Source: Microbulbifer variabilis (lineage in GTDB: Bacteria > Pseudomonadota > Gammaproteobacteria > Pseudomonadales > Cellvibrionaceae). From it: a stretch of 64,000 nt of DNA. Location: assembly GCF_020524905.1 (NCBI RefSeq), contig NZ_JAIVKI010000013.1, forward strand, positions 62,001-126,000, read 5' to 3'. Each line of letters begins with the position of its first letter. The stretch's first letter is position 1. The notes below the pieces were generated by a model. That model saw only the letters and a list, made by a program, of their open reading frames with translations, made no database searches and was not told the origin of the DNA. This document shows, piece by piece, positions 53,449 to 62,573 of the stretch. The position numbers were made by a program, and so were the translations under genes.

Positions 53449-54015
53449 ATGTCACGTTACATCGAATCCCAGCTGAAGCCCTTCAACGCCAAGGCTTACC
53501 AGAACGGCGATTTCTTCGATATCAGCGACGCCGACGTTAAGGGCAAGTGGGCGGTGTTCTTCTTCTACCCCGCCGACTTCACCTTTGTATGCCCTACCGA
53601 GCTGGGCGACCTGGCGGACAACTACGAAGAGTTCAAGAAGCTGGGGGTAGAGATCTACTCCGTATCCACGGACACCCACTTCACCCACAAAGCGTGGCAC
53701 GACTCTTCAGACACCATCGGCAAGATCCAGTACCCGATGATCGGCGATCCCACAGGCACCATCACCCGCAACTTCGGCGTGATGATCGAGGAAGAAGGCA
53801 TTGCCGACCGCGGCACCTTTGTGATCGACCCGGAAGGTCGCATCCAGATCGTCGAGATCACCGCCGGTGGCATCGGCCGCGATGCCAGCGAGCTACTGCG
53901 CAAGATCAAAGCCGCTCAGTATGTCGCCGCACACCCCGGTGAAGTCTGCCCGGCCAAGTGGAAGGAAGGGGAAGAAACCCTAGCGCCCTCCCTCGATCTC
54001 GTCGGCAAAATTTAA
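53449..54015 (+). CDS. ahpC: Alkyl hydroperoxide reductase peroxiredoxin, copy 2
   Basis: 188 residues, peroxidatic Cys48 (FVCPTE) and resolving Cys167 (EVCPAKW). The ATG follows AAGGAGC. It differs from copy 1 at residues 8 (Gln for Glu), 21 (Asp for Glu), 23 (Phe for His), 25 (Ile for Val) and 28 (Ala for Thr). ahpF follows after a short gap with a hairpin, so this copy forms the usual ahpCF operon and the first copy is an extra one in front of it. Confidence 0.97.
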   Translation: MSRYIESQLKPFNAKAYQNGDFFDISDADVKGKWAVFFFYPADFTFVCPTELGDLADNYEEFKKLGVEIYSVSTDTHFTHKAWHDSSDTIGKIQYPMIGDPTGTITRNFGVMIEEEGIADRGTFVIDPEGRIQIVEITAGGIGRDASELLRKIKAAQYVAAHPGEVCPAKWKEGEETLAPSLDLVGKI

Positions 54016-54034
54016 ACCCGAGCAACTCTGACCC

Positions 54035-54055
54035 GGCCCACCTAAAAGGTGGGCC
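54035..54055 (+). other. ahpC-ahpF intercistronic hairpin
   Basis: GGCCCACCT-AAA-AGGTGGGCC, a perfect 9-bp stem without a T-run, between the stop of ahpC copy 2 and the AhpF ribosome-binding site. It may protect the ahpC end of a processed mRNA or attenuate ahpF, which is normally needed at a lower level. Confidence 0.65.
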
Positions 54056-54093
54056 ACACCCAAATTTAGAAATTGTTAGGAAAGGACACACCG

Positions 54094-55644
54094 ATGTTGG
54101 ATGCAAACCTGAAGAAGCAACTGGACACTTACCTGCAGAATATCGTCAAGCCGATCGAGATTCGTGTGTCCACTGATGACAGTCAGAAATCCAAAGAACT
54201 GGAATCGCTGGTCGATGAAATTTCCGCGCTCTCTGGAAAAATCAGTGCACGGCAAGGTCAGGCCAAGCGCACTCCGAGTATGGCCATCGCTCCAGCGGGT
54301 GAAGAACCCCGCGTAAGCTTTGCCGGAATACCTCTGGGCCATGAATTCACCTCTCTGGTGTTGGCGTTACTGCAAGCGGGCGGCCATCCCTCCAAGGCGA
54401 ACCCTGAACTACTGGAGCAGGTGCGCAATCTAAAAGGCGAATTTCACTTTGAAACTTACATATCGCTTTCCTGCCAGAACTGCCCGGATGTGGTTCAAGC
54501 ACTGAACCTGATGGCTACCCTCAACCCCAACATCACCCACGAGATGATCGATGGCAGCCTGTTCCAGGATGAGGTTGAGCAGCGCAATGTGATGGCGGTA
54601 CCAGCGGTCTACCTGAACGGCGAACATTTCGGCCAGGGGAGAATGTCTCTGGAAGAAATCGTCAGTAAACTGGATAGCGGCGCCGCAGAACGCAAAACTG
54701 AAGAACTCAATGAAAAAGCCCCTTACGACTTACTGGTAGTGGGTGGTGGACCCGCCGGTGCTGCAGCAGCCATTTATGCCGCACGCAAGGGTATTCGAAC
54801 AGGCCTGGTGGCTGAGCGCTTTGGCGGACAGGTGATGGATACCGTGGGTATCGAAAACTTTATCTCAGTCCCTTACACCGAAGGCCCGAAGCTTTCTGCC
54901 AGCCTGGAGCAACACGTTAAAGAGTACGGCGTAGATATTATCACCGACCAACGTGCAGCCAATTTACAGCGCAACGAGATGGTGGATATTGAGCTGGAAA
55001 ACGGCGCCACCCTGTCCAGTCGCTCAGTCGTACTGGCCACCGGTGCCCGCTGGAGAGAACTCGGCGTGCCGGGTGAAGCGGAATACCGCACTAAAGGCGT
55101 TGCCTACTGCCCCCACTGCGACGGCCCCTTCTTTAAAGGTAAGCGCGTTGCGGTTATCGGTGGAGGCAACTCCGGTATTGAGGCGGCCATCGACCTGGCC
55201 GGTATTGTCGAGCATGTCACCGTTTTGGAATTTGCCGACAAGCTGCGAGCAGATGACGTTTTAGTACGCAAAGCTCAGCAGATGGATAACGTTGACATTA
55301 TCGTCAACGCCCAAACCACTGAAGTCCTAGGCGATGGTAACAAGGTAAATGGACTCGCCTACACCGATCGTGAATCTAGAGAAAACAAAAAACTCCATCT
55401 GGCAGGAATCTTTGTGCAAATTGGGTTGGTCCCAAATACAGAGTTCCTCAAGGAAACCGATGTAGAAATGAATCGCATGGGAGAGATCGTTATCAACGAG
55501 CGTGGCGCAACTTCTGTACCCGGCGTCTACGCTGCCGGCGATGCCACCACTGTGCCTTACAAGCAAATTGTGATTTCCATGGGCGCCGGTGCCACAGCAG
55601 CATTGGGCGCATTTGATTACCTGATCCGCTCCTCAGTGGAATAA
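54094..55644 (+). CDS. ahpF: Alkyl hydroperoxide reductase subunit F (NADH:peroxiredoxin reductase)
   Basis: 516 residues from ATG 54094, which has AGGAAAGGA 7 nt upstream; an in-frame TTG at 54073 is not needed. The N-terminal tandem thioredoxin-like domain holds its redox pair in SCQNCPD (about Cys127/130). The FAD-binding motif is [19 protein letters not shown], the NADH motif [17 protein letters not shown], and the second redox pair CPHCDGP (about Cys339/342). The C-terminal FAD motif is [13 protein letters not shown]. It passes electrons from NADH via FAD and both disulphides to AhpC. Confidence 0.97.
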   Translation: MLDANLKKQLDTYLQNIVKPIEIRVSTDDSQKSKELESLVDEISALSGKISARQGQAKRTPSMAIAPAGEEPRVSFAGIPLGHEFTSLVLALLQAGGHPSKANPELLEQVRNLKGEFHFETYISLSCQNCPDVVQALNLMATLNPNITHEMIDGSLFQDEVEQRNVMAVPAVYLNGEHFGQGRMSLEEIVSKLDSGAAERKTEELNEKAPYDLLVVGGGPAGAAAAIYAARKGIRTGLVAERFGGQVMDTVGIENFISVPYTEGPKLSASLEQHVKEYGVDIITDQRAANLQRNEMVDIELENGATLSSRSVVLATGARWRELGVPGEAEYRTKGVAYCPHCDGPFFKGKRVAVIGGGNSGIEAAIDLAGIVEHVTVLEFADKLRADDVLVRKAQQMDNVDIIVNAQTTEVLGDGNKVNGLAYTDRESRENKKLHLAGIFVQIGLVPNTEFLKETDVEMNRMGEIVINERGATSVPGVYAAGDATTVPYKQIVISMGAGATAALGAFDYLIRSSVE

Positions 55645-55659
55645 ATATCGATACTTCAC

Positions 55660-55687
55660 AAGGCCGGCCTAAGACCGGCCTTTTTTA
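55660..55687 (+). terminator. Intrinsic terminator after ahpF
   Basis: AAGGCCGG ... CCGGCCTT with a 7-nt loop, followed directly by TTTT, 15 bp after the ahpF stop. Confidence 0.9.
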
Positions 55688-56068
55688 CTTCTGAACTGCA
55701 CGGAATATTCCGCCATCCCAGCCCATCATAAGAATTTGCAGTCAAGGTCAATAGGATTCTCTAGCCCTCTTCCTGCCTCATAACCTCTCCTTTTTCCCAC
55801 CGACACTTCCTGTTCACACTGAACCTGATAGCCTTAAATAGTATCGCCGTAAATAACCTTTCAATTTCTCAATAAATAGCAACAAATCACGACAATATAA
55901 AACAGCCACTATAAATAAGCCCTAGTATTAGCCGAGAACGCTATCGAAGCCCTTACTTCACTATCGAGACCGGAAAAATAATCTATTTTAAGTCCAGTGC
56001 TAGTAGGCCATAAAGCGCCTAAGGGCCCTGAGAGAAGATAAATAAGTTAACGGTGAATTTAGCGTACT
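55688..56068. other. Intergenic upstream of CoA-transferase gene
   Basis: About 380 bp with no ORF of note and no hairpin with a T-run. The promoter of the following gene should be here. Confidence 0.4.
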
Positions 56069-57382
56069 ATGAACTACGAAGCCCAATACCATAGAAAATT
56101 GACCTCAGCCGATAACGCCATATCCGCAATACCCAGCGAAAGTATCATCTCTATGGGCATGCGTGTAGCCACGCCACCGGCCTTACTAAAGGCTTTAGAA
56201 AAGCGAGTTCGGGCAGACGACATAAAGAAGCTTAAGGTGTACTACATGCGTTGCGGCGGCATCGCTATGAAGACCATATTTCAGGAAGATTTATTAGACC
56301 GCGTCAGACCTTTTTCATCCATGCTCACTAAAGACGAGGTCAAGCTTGCCAAAAAAGGTTTCGCCAAGGGTAAAAAATATATTAATTATGTTCCTATCTC
56401 CTTCAGTCGATACCCTAAAATCATAAAAAATCAAGTTAACTTGGATGCCTTCCTCGTTACAGTGTCCCCAATGGATAAATATGGATATTTCAACTTTGGC
56501 ACTAGCGGGGATTATGCGATTGAACTATCCAGGCACGCGGACCGATTGATTGTAGAAGTCAATAAGAATATGCCGAGAACTTCTGGGCAAACATTACTCC
56601 ACATTAACGAAGTAGATGCAATCATAGAAAACGACATTCCATTAATCGAAGAGCCACAGAGAGAAACCTCTGAACTGGACAAAAAAATCAGCGATTATAT
56701 TGCGCCGTTAATACCTGATGGTGCCACCATTCAAATGGGGATTGGTGGTGTTCCCAATGCCGTATGCGAGCAATTGGTTCATAAGAAGGACCTTGGGATA
56801 CACACGGAAGTCATCACTATAGGCATGATGAACCTGATCAAATCTGGCGCTGTTAATAATTCACGAAAAACGCTTAATACCCATCTCAATGTTTTCACAT
56901 TCGCTATAGGTGACAGGGCACTGTATGACTTTATTGACGGAAATCCTTCAATGGCCTGTCTCCCGGTCTCTTACGTCAATGAGCCGCAGACAATTGCTCA
57001 AATAGATAACATGATATCAGTCAACTCGTTTATTGAGATCGATTTCAATGGGCAGGTGAATGCAGAATTCACCGATCATCAATTTTCTGGTGTGGGCGGA
57101 CAACTGGATTTCATTAGAGGTGTCTATTACTCCAGAAATGGTAAGACCATATTGGCAAGCAGCTCTTCGGCACAGGGAGGGAAGATTTCTCGAGTGGTAC
57201 CACGTTTAAATACAATCACAACAGACTCTAGACTTGATGTTGACTACGTCGTTACTGAATACGGTTGTTGCCAACTTATGGGTAAGTCAACCACCGAACG
57301 CACCCATGCCCTAATTAATATTGCTCACCCAGATTTTAGGGACAGCTTGTTAAAGCAAGCTAAAGCGCACAACTTTATCTAA
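56069..57382 (+). CDS. Acetyl-CoA hydrolase/transferase family protein
   Basis: 437 residues, the length of the 4-hydroxybutyrate CoA-transferase/acetyl-CoA hydrolase family. The N-terminal domain shows MGMRVATPPALLKALEKR and VTVSPMDKYGYFNFGTSGDY; the second contains GATIQMGIGGVPNAVCEQL, SFIEIDFNGQVNAEF (catalytic-domain Glu region) and FSGVGGQLDFIRGVYYSRNG. It moves CoA between acetyl-CoA and another carboxylate, or hydrolyses acetyl-CoA. The actual acceptor (succinate, butyrate, 4-hydroxybutyrate) cannot be decided from sequence alone. It faces a phosphoketolase gene 450 bp away. Confidence 0.88.
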   Translation: MNYEAQYHRKLTSADNAISAIPSESIISMGMRVATPPALLKALEKRVRADDIKKLKVYYMRCGGIAMKTIFQEDLLDRVRPFSSMLTKDEVKLAKKGFAKGKKYINYVPISFSRYPKIIKNQVNLDAFLVTVSPMDKYGYFNFGTSGDYAIELSRHADRLIVEVNKNMPRTSGQTLLHINEVDAIIENDIPLIEEPQRETSELDKKISDYIAPLIPDGATIQMGIGGVPNAVCEQLVHKKDLGIHTEVITIGMMNLIKSGAVNNSRKTLNTHLNVFTFAIGDRALYDFIDGNPSMACLPVSYVNEPQTIAQIDNMISVNSFIEIDFNGQVNAEFTDHQFSGVGGQLDFIRGVYYSRNGKTILASSSSAQGGKISRVVPRLNTITTDSRLDVDYVVTEYGCCQLMGKSTTERTHALINIAHPDFRDSLLKQAKAHNFI

Positions 57383-57833
57383 ACCGTCAATGAAACAAAA
57401 AATATATACAATATTATTAATGACAGGTCACCTCAATGAGAGCCTAAACTTTTGCAACCCAAACCATACAAACCATCTTAACGACAACAACTCAATGAGC
57501 GCTCCAATTCTGATGTATTTAACTAAAAAGACAGCAAATACCATGAACAAGAAAGTATCAGGAAGTTTTGACGGAGATAAGATTCAGCTACCTTAAGCTA
57601 TTATTGAGGGAATTCTTTATGCTGGGAAAGAGTTCACACCCAAACGTAGTTACCTTTCTTGACGACAATTAATGCACACAAAATAGGTAAAAAAAAATCT
57701 ATTTAAAATAATGTTTAACTTTCGATTACATCGGGGAGATAAAGTTAATATAATGGAAAAAGACAACAAATATTGACTTCAAAAAAACACAACCAGCCGC
57801 TCCTAAAAAACTATACCTTAAAGTCAAATTTGA
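57383..57833. other. Convergent intergenic region
   Basis: 450 AT-rich bp between the CoA-transferase and phosphoketolase genes. A 68-codon frame at 57390-57596 lacks a ribosome-binding site and family resemblance. No terminator with a clear stem and T-run was found. Confidence 0.4.
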
Positions 57834-60194
57834 TTATTCAATATAACTATTCCACCGCCAGCCTCTCACTTCAGGGAGATCTTCCCCATAAATAGAAATA
57901 TGAGCCAAGTGTTGTTTTAGCTTCAGTTGGCATTCAGTAATCAGATCGCTCACGTTATGATGATATTTTGACACCGCATGAGCAACCTCTATAGCCAAAT
58001 GAAAGCGACTTATAAGATTACAAACAACCATGTCAAATGGTGTAGTGGTTCCTCCCTCCTCAATATAGCCTCGAACTGTAAATCGTTGTGGATTAAACCT
58101 TCGATAAATAAGTCCATGTATAACCCTGGGATGGCCGTGAAATGCAAAGATGACTGGCACATCACGCCCAAATATTTTTTCAAACTTACTATTACTGACA
58201 CCCTGAGGGTGTTCATCATTTGGAAGTAACGTGAAGAGGTTAACCAGATTAACAACTCTTAGTTTTAATCCTGGAATCTTATCTCTAATTAAGCTTACAG
58301 CCGCCAAGGTTTCTAGTGTAGGTGTATCTCCCGCACAAGCCATAATCACTTCTGGAGTTTGAGTATCATTGGAGGCCCACTCCCAAATTGAAATCCCGCT
58401 TTCACAATGCGCTCTCGCCTGTTCAAACGTTAACCACTGGGGCATTGGTTGCTTGCCTGATATAATCAAGTTAATACAATGTTTACTTTTCAGGCAATGT
58501 TCCACTACTTGTAGAAGACAGTTTTCATCGGGAGGCAGATATATCCTGGAAAGAGAGGCTTTCTTCTGGACAACAGATTCAATGAATCCAGGTGCTTGAT
58601 GCGTATAGCCATTGTGATCCTGTCGCCAGACATAGGAGGTCAACAAGTAATTGAGAGAAGCTATCGGCGCTCTCCAAAAAACTTCACCAGACGATTTTAA
58701 CCACTTTCCATGCTGATTCAGCATTGAGTCAACGATCAAAGCAAAAGCCTCATAACAGGGAAATATTCCGTGACGGCCAGTCAATAGATAACCTTCTAAC
58801 CACCCCTGACACAAATGCTCACTTAAAATTTCCAATACTCTCCCCTCAGCGCTCAAAGCTTCATCGCCATCAAAAATCTCTCCCAGATAGACTCTTCCGG
58901 TTACCTCAAATATGTGGTTTAAACGATTCGAATTCAGCTCATCTGGGCAGAAGATTCTGAAGTTGTCTCTATTTGCTTTTATAGCATCCCGCAAGAACGC
59001 ACTTAAGCTTTTAGTAGCCTCAAGATTAATACTTCCTGGAGCTGATAGATTTACTGCATAGTTTTTACTGTTCGGCAGATTAAGCGCTTTCAGAATTTTT
59101 CCACCGTTAGCATAGGGACTAAATCCCATGCGCAGTTCGGTACTCGGTAAGATAGATAGAACTCTATCCACAGGTGTTCCATTCTCATCAAATAATTCTT
59201 CAGGTCGATAACTCAACAACCATGAACGAAGTATATTGAGATGCTCATTATTACTTGCCACATCCAGCATTGGCACATGATGAGATCGAAAACTGTTCTC
59301 ACACTTTTCTCCATCAATAAATTTTGGACCAGTCCATCCTTTTGGTGATTTGAGTATAATTATGGGCCAATCCTTAGGACTTTCTGCATGAGTCTCACTC
59401 TGAATTTGTCGAATAACATGATATGCCCAGTCCAAAGCCTTCCATAAGGCTCCATGCATCAGATCCTCAGTATCCCCTTCGACAATGCGAGGGATATATC
59501 CGCATCCACTAAAGAACTGAATGATCTTGGAATTGTCCATACGCCCGAATACTGTCGGGCTGGAAATCTTAAAGCCATTCAAGTGAAGGAGCGGTAACAC
59601 GGCGCCATCTCGCCGAGGGTTTATGAACCGGTTAGAATGCCAACTTGCAGCCAAAGGCCCAGTCTCGGCCTCACCATCTCCCACCACACACACAGCGATA
59701 AGATCCGGGTTATCAAATACAGCTCCAAAAGCATGAGCCAGAGAGTATCCCAGCTCTCCGCCTTCATGAATTGCCCCTGGGGTCGAAGCGCTCACATGAC
59801 TTGGTGCATCTCTAGGCCAGCAAAAGCCTCTAAAAAAGTTTTCTAAACCAGCGCTATCAAGGCCCAAACTACTGTCAATACTCCCTAGGGTTCCCTCCAG
59901 GTATAAGTTCGCTCTAATAGACGGAGCGCCATGACCAGGTCCGCATATAAATAGTACCCTGGCACCAGTATCCTGGATTAATCGGTTCAGATGAGCGTAA
60001 ATAAGGTTTAATCCAGGGGAGGTACCCCAATGACCAAAAAGTCTTCTCTTTATATGTTCGGGTTCTAGAGGAGCTCTCAAAAGAGGATTCTTGTATAAAT
60101 ATAACTGGCCGGCAGAGAGATAATTACAGGCTCGAAAGTAGGCATCAATTGCTACAACACGCTCTGGAGTTATAGGACACATGTATGTCTCCAT
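57834..60194 (-). CDS. Xylulose-5-phosphate/fructose-6-phosphate phosphoketolase
   Basis: 786 residues, the normal length. Seen: the N-terminal RRLFGHWGTSPGLNLIYAHL, FICGPGHGAPSIRANLYLEG, the thiamine-diphosphate motif VVGDGEAETGPLAASWHSNR, and the middle-domain GFSPYANGGKILKALNLP. The enzyme splits xylulose-5-P (and often fructose-6-P) with phosphate into acetyl phosphate plus glyceraldehyde-3-P (or erythrose-4-P) with TPP and Mg2+ in the cytoplasm. No acetate kinase or phosphotransacetylase gene is adjacent; the convergent acetyl-CoA hydrolase/transferase gene is the only related neighbour. ATG 60194 and another ATG four codons later are both possible starts. Confidence 0.95.
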   Translation of the reverse strand: METYMCPITPERVVAIDAYFRACNYLSAGQLYLYKNPLLRAPLEPEHIKRRLFGHWGTSPGLNLIYAHLNRLIQDTGARVLFICGPGHGAPSIRANLYLEGTLGSIDSSLGLDSAGLENFFRGFCWPRDAPSHVSASTPGAIHEGGELGYSLAHAFGAVFDNPDLIAVCVVGDGEAETGPLAASWHSNRFINPRRDGAVLPLLHLNGFKISSPTVFGRMDNSKIIQFFSGCGYIPRIVEGDTEDLMHGALWKALDWAYHVIRQIQSETHAESPKDWPIIILKSPKGWTGPKFIDGEKCENSFRSHHVPMLDVASNNEHLNILRSWLLSYRPEELFDENGTPVDRVLSILPSTELRMGFSPYANGGKILKALNLPNSKNYAVNLSAPGSINLEATKSLSAFLRDAIKANRDNFRIFCPDELNSNRLNHIFEVTGRVYLGEIFDGDEALSAEGRVLEILSEHLCQGWLEGYLLTGRHGIFPCYEAFALIVDSMLNQHGKWLKSSGEVFWRAPIASLNYLLTSYVWRQDHNGYTHQAPGFIESVVQKKASLSRIYLPPDENCLLQVVEHCLKSKHCINLIISGKQPMPQWLTFEQARAHCESGISIWEWASNDTQTPEVIMACAGDTPTLETLAAVSLIRDKIPGLKLRVVNLVNLFTLLPNDEHPQGVSNSKFEKIFGRDVPVIFAFHGHPRVIHGLIYRRFNPQRFTVRGYIEEGGTTTPFDMVVCNLISRFHLAIEVAHAVSKYHHNVSDLITECQLKLKQHLAHISIYGEDLPEVRGWRWNSYIE

Positions 60195-60667
60195 TACCCT
60201 AAAGATATTTGTACCATCAAAGAAAGAAGTCTCAACACAATACTAATGTAAGGAGCAGACTCTGAGGTTCCACTAACTAATTGAGTACTTACGCGCCATT
60301 AATACTAACCTCCTCGCCGCTAGAACACTGCCAATAACAAAGTGTAGTTATAGTAGTTCTTAATCCAGTGTTAGCTGACATTCTCAATCCTGGAGATATA
60401 GAAGCTATCTGTTGATGCCCACTTAGAACCTGCCCCAATACACATCGACAAGGTTTTAACAGGCGACCCTCTGTAATCCTGCGTAAGAAATCAACCGAAA
60501 CAAAACCAATAAAACATCATATTATTCATCCACAAAAAGTAATCCATGGTATGTATCAACTAGATCATCATCGAAATCGGCCATGATAGCTTTAAAAGAT
60601 GCCTACTCAACTTTAACCCTTAGAATTTTGTAGTTCTCCACACATAACCTAAAGTAAGAATAACCTT
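60195..60667. other. Divergent intergenic region
   Basis: 473 AT-rich bp between the phosphoketolase gene and an unrecognised gene. No supported feature besides the expected promoters. Confidence 0.4.
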
Positions 60668-61432
60668 ATGGCCAGAAACAAGGTAAATCCTGTTACAAAC
60701 TTTGTCCGTTCCGGATCATTAAGTTCAGCACTCGAAACACATGCTGAACAGAGGCTGGTTACCTATTTTCACTATGCGCTTACACTTAAAATATTGATTG
60801 ATCAGATATATTCCAGGACGGGAACAGACACGCCTTATTTGAACTTTGTGAGTCTGAAGGCCACTGATCAAGTAGGTACAGGTATAAGAGAAAAGGGAAA
60901 CACTTCTAGATACACATTTGATAAAAATCAATTAATGGGTACTTTACCGGTAACTTCATTTAGTAGTTGCGATGCTGCTCACTTCTGCAATCTTGGTGTG
61001 CAGGGAAATTTAACCAGCTTACTAGGAAGTAACCAGGAGCATGCCTTATACAGTAATCTTGTCGCATTTGCAGGAGACGCTCGAATCCTCCCTCAAAAAG
61101 TCAACGTTGGACCTGATAGAAAAATCGATGTTGCACATCAAGAACTTATACGCTCTCAATTGCAAGGCTCCCCATCAAACAATAAGGGGGCAATAACTAG
61201 CAAACACAACTACGACAACTATATATCCGTTGCTCGGAATAAAATGATTGTTTATAGGGACTCAAAGAATAATATAGGAGAAATTGGACTGGCAGAATGT
61301 GCACAATCTTACATCAATTTTTACGATAGGCCCCAGAGCTATCATAATGCGATTTTTCTTGATTTTGCCAAAAGACATATGAATGAAATCCGTCATTATA
61401 AGTTAACCGTTAGTGATTATGTGGCCTGGTAA
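60668..61432 (+). CDS. Unrecognised 254-residue protein
   Basis: No signal peptide or clear membrane segment, so probably cytoplasmic. The N-terminal 65 residues look helical (EQRLVTYFHYALTLKILIDQ). The middle has two neighbouring Cys around SSCDAAHFCNLGVQGN and a Gly/Asn-rich loop (QGSPSNNKGAITSKHNY). The C-terminus has AECAQSYINFYDRPQSYHNA and DFAKRHMNEIRHYKLTVSDY. No known motif. It stands alone with AT-rich flanks, which suggests acquired or lineage-specific DNA. Confidence 0.6.
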   Translation: MARNKVNPVTNFVRSGSLSSALETHAEQRLVTYFHYALTLKILIDQIYSRTGTDTPYLNFVSLKATDQVGTGIREKGNTSRYTFDKNQLMGTLPVTSFSSCDAAHFCNLGVQGNLTSLLGSNQEHALYSNLVAFAGDARILPQKVNVGPDRKIDVAHQELIRSQLQGSPSNNKGAITSKHNYDNYISVARNKMIVYRDSKNNIGEIGLAECAQSYINFYDRPQSYHNAIFLDFAKRHMNEIRHYKLTVSDYVAW

Positions 61433-61810
61433 GATAATTAATTTGCGATCCTTCATCTCCAAAAAAAGGAGTCGCTGAACCTCTCTATTACAGACAATAG
61501 TAATGTCTCATAAATGAGTCCAACAGGAGGGTAGATTCTATACCTCCTGATAACCAAACATAGACAATATTTAAATCAAGCCCATTCTGATTAAATTTTA
61601 GTATTTGACTGTAATTTCGATCCTATCTAGTATCCCCCCCCCAACTTACAGGTTTATAGAATAATAGAACGTCCTCTTCTATCCAGAAAATTCAGACTTA
61701 CTTCAATGGATGCTCTATACAATGGCGAAACAATGGCAATCTTGCCCTCATGTACTTAACTTTAATGCACGTATCGATCATGAAAACAACATCATTCAGT
61801 TGGTATAATT
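61433..61810. other. Intergenic region with a 9-C tract
   Basis: About 380 bp without a gene. A run of nine C lies at 61634-61642, unusual in this AT-rich surrounding. It is not inside or directly before a coding frame. Confidence 0.6.
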
Positions 61811-62287
61811 ATGCTTAGATCCATTTTTATTTTTTGTAGCCTACTGATGGTAGCTTCGGCAGCCGCCGCAGATACTGGTTATTTTCTTGAACAAGATCTC
61901 AATAACGATGGTATTATGGATAAAATTGAGTCTGGCCCTTCTAACCTCTTTGGTAATGGTGGCGGGCCATTCTTAGTAACTCTCAGTCAGCCTGAAGGAA
62001 AGTTTGTAACCCAAATTGTTGAGTTACACCCTAAAGCAGCCTCCCTACAAATTAACGGCAATAAAAACCAACTATGGATTTATTGGCGCAACTCATATAA
62101 CTCAGGTGTACTCAGAACTATCCAACTTGATAACACCTTTAAGGCTCAGGATATTGATATATACTTTTCCGAAGATCGATCTGGATTGACAGAGAAAATT
62201 TTTGAAACCATCTTCCACCCAGATCATTTAATAAAATTTCTCGAAATTGAGGGCTATACTCCTCCAAAATATCACTGGGGAAAGTGA
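61811..62287 (+). CDS. Small exported protein with a calcium-binding-like DxNxDG loop
   Basis: 158 residues. The signal peptide MLRSIFIFCSLLMVASAAAA is followed at about residue 27 by EQDLNNDGIMDKIE, the D-x-N-x-D-G-x-x-D pattern of FG-GAP/VCBS or dockerin calcium loops. The rest is beta-rich (PFLVTLSQPEGKFVTQIVEL, LWIYWRNSYNSGVLRTIQLD). It resembles the single-repeat VCBS-like periplasmic proteins, but I do not recognise a named family. No enzyme residues can be identified. Confidence 0.65.
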   Translation: MLRSIFIFCSLLMVASAAAADTGYFLEQDLNNDGIMDKIESGPSNLFGNGGGPFLVTLSQPEGKFVTQIVELHPKAASLQINGNKNQLWIYWRNSYNSGVLRTIQLDNTFKAQDIDIYFSEDRSGLTEKIFETIFHPDHLIKFLEIEGYTPPKYHWGK

Positions 62288-62573
62288 TAGAATTTCTTAA
62301 CTGAAAATCCACCTGATATGGCTAAGTAAATGATATATCTTATATCCTCAGATACTTTCATGAATACCAGTAGATCCATAAACCAATAAAAGCAACATCT
62401 CGTCATGAATTGGTACAAATTCACTGCTTTTGCTTCGAGATAAGCCCATTCCGTTCATCCCTTCTCCTGACCGCTCACCAACCTTAAGAAACCACTGGTA
62501 ATAAATTCGTAACATCGAACAAGTCAGTCGCTAGAATGCCAACCATTCAATAAGCATGTAAGGAAGAAAACTT

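Noticed and set aside
57390-57596. A 68-codon frame after the CoA-transferase gene
   Set aside because: No ribosome-binding site, no signal or motif, low-complexity AT-rich composition.
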